Positions 1 to 4,677 of a stretch of DNA of 7,540 bases are shown here, one piece after another. How positions within the stretch are numbered: position 1 is the stretch's first letter; each line of letters starts with the position of its first letter. The stretch lies in the NCBI GenBank assembly GCA_014729665.1, contig WJJO01000052.1, positions 1-7,540 on the forward strand, written 5' to 3'. The DNA comes from Caldifarciminota bacterium. GTDB taxonomy: Bacteria; Hydrothermota; Tepidihabitantia; B3-TA06. The notes beneath the pieces were generated by a model, which was given only the letters and a program-made list of their open reading frames with translations, had not been told where the DNA came from and made no database searches. Position numbers and translations under genes: made by a program.

Positions 1-315
1 GTATTCATCTTCCAACTCGGCTATATCCTGGGTTAACCAGGCTTCGAGTGATACCCCCTGGAGTGCGAAAACATTAACGTATATCGTAACCGGCGTGGAA
101 TCGATCCCTTCGTCGGCAGGATATATCACAACGCTGGCCCCTCTTTGTAATGCAAGTTTGGTCTCGAATATCCAGCCCGGAGGGGCACCAAGTGCAATGG
201 CATAACCTTCCCCTACAACTATACCGCCTGCACCTTCCTTTTGGGAATCGTCCTGTGTCGCTAACAAAGGAAGTATAAACAATAAAGAACCCGAAAGGAT
301 TTTAATTCGCCTCAT
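1..315 (-). CDS. Secreted protein of unknown function, N-terminal 105 codons (3' end cut by window edge)
   Basis: I do not recognise a named family. The reverse complement opens with ATG at 315 and reads without a stop to the window edge. The N-terminus MRRIKILSGSLLFILPLLAT is a typical signal peptide: basic n-region (RRIK), then a leucine-rich core, ending near residue 20-22, so export is predicted. The mature part begins with an acidic and glycine-rich stretch, then a segment around residues 33-50 (GEGYAIALGAPPGWIFET) and the string VVIYPADEG near residue 60. This loosely resembles small secreted proteins with a 'sensible start - PxGW - xxxYP' pattern, which is memory-based and weak. The start is fixed: an in-frame TAG lies two codons upstream, and the signal peptide needs this ATG. 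No Shine-Dalgarno sequence fits, because the upstream bases are the promoter itself, so the mRNA is probably leaderless. It is divergent from the DUF4476 gene. Confidence 0.8.
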   Translation of the reverse strand, partial: MRRIKILSGSLLFILPLLATQDDSQKEGAGGIVVGEGYAIALGAPPGWIFETKLALQRGASVVIYPADEGIDSTPVTIYVNVFALQGVSLEAWLTQDIAELEDEY

Positions 316-320
316 GCCCT

Positions 321-348
321 ATAATAGTCCGAGGTTACCATAAGTCAA
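321..348 (-). promoter_or_regulatory. Sigma-70-type promoter of the secreted-protein gene, leaderless geometry
   Basis: On the minus strand, TTGACT (348-343) is followed by a 16-bp spacer and TATTAT (326-321). Only five bases separate the -10 box from the ATG at 315, so a normal start site, six or seven bases past the -10 box, falls on or next to the A of the ATG. There is no room for a ribosome binding site. Confidence 0.75.
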
Positions 349-374
349 GCTTTCGAATACCTGTATTGACTTAT
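340..374. repeat. 9-bp perfect inverted repeat spanning the two divergent -35 boxes
   Basis: ATAAGTCAA at 340-348 and its exact complement TTGACTTAT at 366-374 are separated by 17 bp. Each arm contains the -35 box of one divergent promoter plus three further identical bases. The extra identity could be chance, a preferred sequence after the -35 box, or a shared operator. Confidence 0.6.
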
Positions 375-393
375 CTAGCAACATGTCTACACT
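366..393 (+). promoter_or_regulatory. Sigma-70-type promoter of the DUF4476 gene
   Basis: TTGACT (366-371), a 16-bp spacer and TACACT (388-393), a moderate -10 box. The predicted start site near 399-400 gives a leader of about 15 nt, just long enough to carry the AGGAGG at 405-410. The arrangement mirrors the leftward promoter, but here a ribosome binding site is present. Confidence 0.6.
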
Positions 394-404
394 TAACCAG
401 AACT

Positions 405-410
405 AGGAGG
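405..410 (+). promoter_or_regulatory. Strong ribosome binding site deciding a TTG start
   Basis: A full AGGAGG lies four bases before the TTG at 415. It is the main reason to accept that TTG over the in-frame TTG (445) and ATG (448) downstream. The four-base spacing is at the short end of the usual range. Confidence 0.6.
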
Positions 411-414
411 AATA

Positions 415-963
415 TTGATCATACAGGCATTAGCACTTACGGCCTTGATGCTTTCAGGAACCGACCCATCGGCTATCTCCGATAACGAAAAGATGTTCCT
501 GCGTGAAGTAACCCATCTGGAACGGGCAGGAGACGATTTAATGGAACTGATGATGGAGGTAGAAGACAGATCGCTGAGGCGGGAGATTACCGAACACATA
601 GATGATATATACGAGGCTTGCGAACGTATGCGGCAAATCATAGTCGAAGACAGCATACCCGAACCGATTCGCGCCGAGGATTTAGAAAGGTTCCTTGAAG
701 AACTGAACAACGCAACCTTCAGTGATGCAAAAGCGGCAATGATTTCAGAATTCGCACGTTCGAACTGGTTCACGACCGAACAGGCGGGAAAGATAATCGA
801 AGAAGTACCCTTTGGAGTAGATATGGTCGATGCGGCGGTTGCCATGTATCCGCACCTTATCGATCCTGAAAACACCTACAGGTTATACGAGTTCATAACC
901 TTCGACGATGACCGGGAGCTTTTAAGAGAAAAACTGAACGAACTGAACCAAGAACCGGAGTAA
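415..963 (+). CDS. Small protein with C-terminal DUF4476 domain
   Basis: This is a 182-aa protein. Residues about 88-175 match the DUF4476 pattern as I know it: an opening helix (DLERFLEELNNATF, 89-102), a segment ending in NWFTTEQAGKIIE (117-129), the VPFGVDMVDAAVAMYPHLID stretch (131-150) and PENTYRLYEFITFDDDRELL (151-170). The family is a small helical domain of unknown biochemical function, often found in secreted bacterial proteins. Residues 25-80 are acidic and helical, probably a coiled coil. The first 15 residues (MIIQALALTALMLSG) are hydrophobic but lack a basic n-region, so export is doubtful; a remnant or atypical signal is possible. The TTG start is chosen from the AGGAGG upstream; ATG at 448 would give 171 aa and remove the hydrophobic stretch. 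The stop codon lies 3 bp from the convergent gatE stop. Confidence 0.85.
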   Translation: MIIQALALTALMLSGTDPSAISDNEKMFLREVTHLERAGDDLMELMMEVEDRSLRREITEHIDDIYEACERMRQIIVEDSIPEPIRAEDLERFLEELNNATFSDAKAAMISEFARSNWFTTEQAGKIIEEVPFGVDMVDAAVAMYPHLIDPENTYRLYEFITFDDDRELLREKLNELNQEPE

Positions 964-966
964 TAC

Positions 967-2916
967 TCAGGTAAGTTCTTTCAGGATTTTGCGCACCTTC
1001 GCGGGTTCGGCCCTGCCCTCGCTTCGTTCCAGAACCTCACCCAGGAGGAAATCTAGCTTGAACCTATCCTGTTTGAAGTTGTAATCCTCGTATTCTTCGA
1101 TAACCTTCAGACACAGGGTCTTGAGTTGTCCCTCGGATAAGGGTCCCAAAGGTTCTACATCCTCCCCGTTCAAGAGCTTCTCAAAGGCATATAGCAAGCC
1201 TCGTCTGGGGGTTTTCTTAGCCGCAGCATCGGTAAAGAAGCTTTCCAGAACATCTTCATCCACCGCAACCGGGGGCAGGGCGACCTCAAGCCTGGCCCTT
1301 GTTATCGCCTTCTGCCAGGAAACCAAGGCCTCGGCAAGAAGAAGCGGCGAGATGCCGCTTCCTGCAACAAGCCTTTCAAAAAGACATGCATGTCTGTGTA
1401 TGGAAAGATCGCCTGCCAAACACCGCGGCAAACCAAGTTCCAGGTAGCGTTCCATCCTTTCCCATGGACGCAGGGCCATACTGTTCCTTATTTCGCTCAC
1501 ACGGTCAGGTGCAAGTGCAACCGGAGGGGAATCGGTATCCGGATACATCCTGTCCGGTCCGGGAAGGATGCGCTCGAAGTCGGTTCTGCACTTATCCGGC
1601 ATGTGCTGCCGTGTCTCCTGGGGAATCTTTTCGATTGCCTCCTTAGCCCTTATTATTATCTCCTTGGCTCCGGTTTCTGCATCCTCGGCAGGCCCCCAAA
1701 CCACAACAAGGGTATCGTCCTCATCGGCGCCTATCTCAGCCCTGATATGCTCTTCCAGTTCGATGGGCAATCCCAACTCTCCGTGGAGCATCCCCTCGGG
1801 CTGACTGTCAAGAACCAGTATGTTAGGCATCCTGTCAAGACAGGCAATGACCCTCACCCTGCCTGCTATTTCAGCGGCAAAGGTGATACCAGGCTGGGTC
1901 TGGTGCTTCAGGAGTCCCTGCCAGTCGGCAAGGTTTACGACCATAATGCGCTCCGCGCTTTCAGGGATACCCGATCTCGAGAATACTTCGGCATCGGTGA
2001 AATGAGGGGTAATATCGTGGTAGTCGGCCTTGAAGGTCTCAGGGGTTATCCCCCTGTTGTTGAGTCTTTCTCTCAACTCCAGAAGGGATTTCTGCCTCAA
2101 GGCCTCGTAATGTGTCAACGGTCTGATGTCTCCCGTGCGCGGTACTCCTTTTATCTCAATCCTGTCCGAACCGGTAATGGATACGTTAACGTCCTGCCTG
2201 GCAGTTCCAATACCCCTTCTCACCCTTCCCGAAGCCCTCATCAACCTGCCTAGAAGTCCGTCCACCTCGGCGGTCTCGTAGGGGGTTAACATATCCGGCT
2301 TGGTTACTATCTCCACCAGCGGTGTGGACAGTCTGTCTGTCCTGAATACGATTTCGTGCCCCCTGTCCTGGACTTCACGGCAGGCATCCTCCTCCAGGGC
2401 CAACTGCTGTATCCTTATCTTCCTGCCCCTGTAGGGAATCCAGCCGTTAACCCCTACTATGGCCGTTCTCTGGAATCCGGTGGGTATAGAACCGTCGAGG
2501 TACTGTTTGCGGGTGATGTGAACCTCATCCACTAATTGACAGTTGAGCATCAAGGCAATCTCAATCGCATAGTCAAGTGCCTTTTGGTTTATGGGGAATG
2601 GGGGTGTATCATCCATCTCATAGGTGCAGACGTTTTCCCGGTAAAGCTGGTATATGACCTGTTTGCGGGTTTTGAACTCCATCAGTGCGGTTCCGTCATA
2701 GGTACCCATCTCGGAAAGGGTCGGTCTCATATGCCTGAGGATAATGGCGTCCGGTTCATCGTTGCGGTAGCCTACCGGGCAGTGGCAGAAAAGCTTCTTC
2801 TTCGTATCCAACTGCTGGTGAATCTCCAAACCGGACTTGAAGCCCAGCTTGCCGTAGAACTCCTGATCGTCGAAGTCGATTGACTCGGTTAATTTCTTTC
2901 TCCAGGCATCACTCAT
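967..2916 (-). CDS. gatE: Glu-tRNA(Gln) amidotransferase subunit E (archaeal type)
   Basis: GatE is the kinase/transamidase subunit that phosphorylates the glutamate of misacylated Glu-tRNA(Gln) and amidates it with ammonia from GatD; it acts in the cytoplasm. The 649-aa length fits GatE (about 620-640 aa in archaea) and not GatB (about 480). GatB/GatE catalytic-cradle motifs are present: GLEIHQQL (29-36), FCHCP (43-47), YLDGSIPTGFQRT (139-151), LALEEDACR (172-180), STPLVEIVTKPDM (197-209), TARQDVNVSI (238-247) and IEIKGV (253-258). Residues about 310-440 form the inserted AspRS-like domain that separates GatE from GatB. LPGPDRMYPDTDSPP (451-465) is the conserved segment following it. The C-terminus (about 480-649) is the helical and YqeY-like tRNA-binding tail. 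The ATG overlaps the gatD stop as ATGA, with GGAG six bases upstream inside gatD, so translation is likely coupled. No frameshift or missing motif is seen. Confidence 0.96.
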   Translation of the reverse strand: MSDAWRKKLTESIDFDDQEFYGKLGFKSGLEIHQQLDTKKKLFCHCPVGYRNDEPDAIILRHMRPTLSEMGTYDGTALMEFKTRKQVIYQLYRENVCTYEMDDTPPFPINQKALDYAIEIALMLNCQLVDEVHITRKQYLDGSIPTGFQRTAIVGVNGWIPYRGRKIRIQQLALEEDACREVQDRGHEIVFRTDRLSTPLVEIVTKPDMLTPYETAEVDGLLGRLMRASGRVRRGIGTARQDVNVSITGSDRIEIKGVPRTGDIRPLTHYEALRQKSLLELRERLNNRGITPETFKADYHDITPHFTDAEVFSRSGIPESAERIMVVNLADWQGLLKHQTQPGITFAAEIAGRVRVIACLDRMPNILVLDSQPEGMLHGELGLPIELEEHIRAEIGADEDDTLVVVWGPAEDAETGAKEIIIRAKEAIEKIPQETRQHMPDKCRTDFERILPGPDRMYPDTDSPPVALAPDRVSEIRNSMALRPWERMERYLELGLPRCLAGDLSIHRHACLFERLVAGSGISPLLLAEALVSWQKAITRARLEVALPPVAVDEDVLESFFTDAAAKKTPRRGLLYAFEKLLNGEDVEPLGPLSEGQLKTLCLKVIEEYEDYNFKQDRFKLDFLLGEVLERSEGRAEPAKVRKILKELT

Positions 2917-4298
2917 CTGAGTCTCCGTTTCAGGAAATCCTCAATCTCGGGCAGGCCGCCCTGGAACACCAGATAGCCGTCGTGGGGTTCCCGTTCGGTA
3001 ATCTCGCCGTTTACAGGGGTCAGCATCATCCTTGCCACCTCCTCAGTGTCGGTGGTATGAGCAAGCACCCATCCCAGCTTGATGTAGGCAACCTCGGGAA
3101 GCATGTTCAGGCAGGGAACTATACCAAGTTCCATCAAATCCCTGCCCGTATCGTACACATACATCTGGACATACCCCCACAGGGTCTGAACCGTCATCAT
3201 CACCGATATACCTGCCTTGCACGCCCTGCGCAGAGGTTTGTACAAAGGTTTGTTAACGTGGCCCAGCCCTGTCCCTGCAATGACTATCCCCTTATATCCG
3301 TTGTTTATCAAGGACTCGATGATATCGGGCTTCATAGCCGGGTAGTAGTAGACGATAGCAACCCGATCGTCGAATACCGCATCGACCTTGACCTTATTAT
3401 CGCTCCTCCTGGATTTGTAATCCGGTCGGATGGGATTGACCGAATCGGGTGTGCAGGTTGCAACGGGAATATCCGAGAGTGTCCTGAATGTCGATCTGTA
3501 CGAGGAGTGCATCTTTCTCACCCTTGTTCCCCTGTGCAGAAGGTTGTATGAATCCGATGTCGGACCGAACATGCATACCAGGACCTCGGCTACGTTGCCG
3601 TGAGCAGCGGTGTTGCATGCGCACCTGAGATTGAATGCCGCATCTGAAGAAGGCCTGTCGGAAGATCGCTGTGAGCCAACCATCACGATTGGCACGGGTG
3701 AATCCTGAACCATGAAGGTCAGCGCAGCGGCGGTGTGATGCATGGTGTCGGTGCCGTGTCCTATGACTATACCTGCGGCGCCGGCCTCGATCTCCCTTCC
3801 TATAGCCTTCGCCGTAGTAATATACTCTTCAGGTCCCATGTTCTCTGAGAAGACCCCGAAAAGCTTTTCGGTTTTAAGGTTGCAGATATCTGCCAGTTCC
3901 GGCACCGCACCGTAAAGTTCTCCCGGTGTAAAGGCCGGTATGACCGCGCCCGTACGATAATCGAGCCTGGAAGCAATAGTCCCGCCAGTACCCAGAAGGG
4001 TTACGTCGGGCTTTCGAGGATCAAACGGAAACTCCTGTTCCGGAATCTTGTAGTGAGCCTTCTTGTAAGCCTTCTCCTTAACGGTTTTGATGCCCTCCAC
4101 GGCCAGACCGATGTTGTAGCCTGTTTCCAGTTTCAATACTATGTGTTCGTCGTCGGCCTGTTCTGCCCGGGGCAGTATTATCCCTTCATATTTACCCTTG
4201 TCGGTATCGATCACGACCTCGGCCCATACCCGGGCACCCATTTCTGAAAGCACCTTCCGTGCTTTGCCTTTGTATCCTTTTAACGCATCGTCATTCAT
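2913..4298 (-). CDS. gatD: Glu-tRNA(Gln) amidotransferase subunit D (archaeal type, asparaginase-like)
   Basis: GatD is the amidase that releases ammonia from glutamine or asparagine and channels it to GatE. The 461-aa protein begins with a small beta-barrel (about residues 20-75) containing a GYNIGLAVEGI segment at 60-70, an arrangement of GatD and not of ordinary L-asparaginases. The type I/II asparaginase domain follows from about residue 98. Its catalytic residues are all visible: Thr107 in LLGTGGTIAS, Thr183-Asp184 in GHGTDTMHHTAAAL, and Lys262 in RVRKMHSSYRSTF. VYDTGRDLMELGIVPCLNML (381-400) followed by PEVAYIKL is a typical GatD C-terminal segment. I chose ATG 4298 over the in-frame TTG at 4301, because AAGGA (4310-4306) is then seven bases from the start; TTG would add one residue. 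It is the first gene of the gatD-gatE operon. A free asparaginase is excluded by the barrel and the coupled gatE. Confidence 0.96.
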   Translation of the reverse strand: MNDDALKGYKGKARKVLSEMGARVWAEVVIDTDKGKYEGIILPRAEQADDEHIVLKLETGYNIGLAVEGIKTVKEKAYKKAHYKIPEQEFPFDPRKPDVTLLGTGGTIASRLDYRTGAVIPAFTPGELYGAVPELADICNLKTEKLFGVFSENMGPEEYITTAKAIGREIEAGAAGIVIGHGTDTMHHTAAALTFMVQDSPVPIVMVGSQRSSDRPSSDAAFNLRCACNTAAHGNVAEVLVCMFGPTSDSYNLLHRGTRVRKMHSSYRSTFRTLSDIPVATCTPDSVNPIRPDYKSRRSDNKVKVDAVFDDRVAIVYYYPAMKPDIIESLINNGYKGIVIAGTGLGHVNKPLYKPLRRACKAGISVMMTVQTLWGYVQMYVYDTGRDLMELGIVPCLNMLPEVAYIKLGWVLAHTTDTEEVARMMLTPVNGEITEREPHDGYLVFQGGLPEIEDFLKRRLR

Positions 4299-4305
4299 CA
4301 AACTT

Positions 4306-4310
4306 TCCTT
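4306..4310 (-). promoter_or_regulatory. Ribosome binding site of gatD
   Basis: AAGGA on the minus strand lies seven bases before ATG 4298 and directly follows an A-rich run. It favours ATG 4298 over the in-frame TTG at 4301, which would be only four bases away. Confidence 0.6.
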
Positions 4311-4312
4311 TT

Positions 4313-4341
4313 TTTATAAGGGTCCAGGCAGGCATCTTCAA
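4313..4341 (-). promoter_or_regulatory. Alternative proximal promoter for gatDE (weaker candidate)
   Basis: On the minus strand, TTGAAG (4341-4336), a 17-bp spacer and TATAAA (4318-4313) form a second possible promoter. Its start site near 4306 would leave only about eight bases of leader and destroy most of the AAGGA site, so I rank it below the distal promoter. It would make gatD a third near-leaderless gene. Confidence 0.3.
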
Positions 4342-4369
4342 TCTTGCATTCATCCAGACACAGAGATTG

Positions 4370-4397
4370 ATGATATCCCTTCGGGATAAAAAGTCAA
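4370..4397 (-). promoter_or_regulatory. Sigma-70-type promoter of the gatD-gatE operon
   Basis: On the minus strand, TTGACT (4397-4392), a 16-bp spacer and TATCAT (4375-4370) are each one base from consensus, with the same -35 box and spacer length as the promoters at 321-348 and 366-393. The expected start near 4363 gives a leader of about 65 nt that keeps the AAGGA site. The spacer contains most of a palindrome (4374-4388). Confidence 0.65.
4374..4388. repeat. 6-bp inverted repeat within the gatDE promoter spacer
   Basis: TATCCC (4374-4379) and GGGATA (4383-4388) are exact complements around TTC. The element sits between, and slightly overlaps, the gatDE -10 box. It could be an operator half-site pair. 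It lies upstream of the predicted gatDE start site, so it is not in that mRNA. Chance is possible at this length. Confidence 0.45.
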
Positions 4398-4405
4398 GGA
4401 TTGGG

Positions 4406-4413
4406 GGTTAACC
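4406..4413. repeat. 8-bp palindrome GGTTAACC between the divergent -35 boxes
   Basis: GGTTAACC lies in the 18-bp interval (4398-4415) between the gatDE -35 box and the rightward -35 box, a natural place for a shared regulator. Eight-base palindromes are common by chance, so support is weak. Confidence 0.3.
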
Positions 4414-4415
4414 AC

Positions 4416-4444
4416 TTGACGCAAGCACCTGGACAAACTATAAT
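4416..4444 (+). promoter_or_regulatory. Near-consensus sigma-70 promoter, leaderless geometry, for the small gene and the DUF4175-like gene
   Basis: TTGACG (4416-4421), an optimal 17-bp spacer and a perfect TATAAT (4439-4444). It is the strongest promoter in the window. Five bases separate the -10 box from the GTG at 4450, the same distance as in the leaderless promoter at 321-348, so transcription should begin on or beside the start codon. Confidence 0.85.
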
Positions 4445-4449
4445 CATCT

Positions 4450-4677
4450 GTGCGGAATATTACATGGTACGCAGGTTCAGATGCCGAAGAGACCCCAAGG
4501 GTCATCGTTTATAATGACAGGAAACTGAACGTCGATGAGGTAATAGATCGTGCGCTGGTTTACGATACTGCAACCACAGGCTGTATAAGACGTCTAACAG
4601 TAAGGTGCGGGAAAAGGATATTAAAACTCTGCAAGGAGTTTGATATATGGCAGATAAGCGAGGATTATGAAACCTGA
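4450..4677 (+). CDS. Hypothetical 75-aa protein with leaderless GTG start
   Basis: I do not recognise this protein. It looks like a small, mostly beta soluble domain with no signal peptide or membrane segment: strands around RVIVYND (17-23), KLNVDEVIDRALVY (25-38) and CIRRLTVRC (45-53), ending FDIWQIS (64-70). There is a distant likeness to small beta-barrel proteins of the type 'xxVxxVxDRWxx...FxVxxxxGxxxxLxxxxxxWxL', which I cannot name with confidence. Three cysteines fall at residues 45, 53 and 61, an exact spacing of eight. The GTG is the only usable start: an in-frame TAA lies three codons upstream, and no ATG, GTG or TTG follows in frame nearby. The upstream bases are the promoter, so there is no Shine-Dalgarno sequence. 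The gene overlaps the DUF4175-like gene by 11 bp, which implies co-transcription and probably coupled translation. Confidence 0.7.
   Translation: MRNITWYAGSDAEETPRVIVYNDRKLNVDEVIDRALVYDTATTGCIRRLTVRCGKRILKLCKEFDIWQISEDYET

Noticed and set aside
393..875. 160-codon minus-strand frame over the DUF4476 gene
   Set aside because: Its Ser/Ile-rich translation is typical of the reverse of an acidic helical gene; the plus frame has a domain match and an AGGAGG site.
1390..2253. 287-codon open frame on the plus strand, antisense to gatE
   Set aside because: It lies wholly inside the well-conserved gatE frame, shows no domain-like composition and has no promoter or ribosome binding site; it is a codon-bias shadow.
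2880..3551. 223-codon open frame on the plus strand, antisense to gatD and the gatE start
   Set aside because: It is His/Pro/Val-rich without recognisable motifs and fully opposite gatD, which carries all catalytic residues.
2913..4301. gatD as a plain L-asparaginase (ansA/ansB)
   Set aside because: The N-terminal barrel, the GatD-type C-terminal segment and ATGA coupling to gatE identify the transamidase subunit.
4309..4320. TTATAAAAA-like archaeal TATA box upstream of gatD on the minus strand
   Set aside because: Its centre is only about 17 bp from the ATG, too close for an archaeal promoter even with a leaderless transcript, and bacterial-type promoter boxes are present at this and other genes.
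4374..4388. TATCCC-TTC-GGGATA as an intrinsic terminator
   Set aside because: The stem is only six base pairs, no T-run follows in the sense of any finished gene, and it sits inside a promoter between divergent genes.
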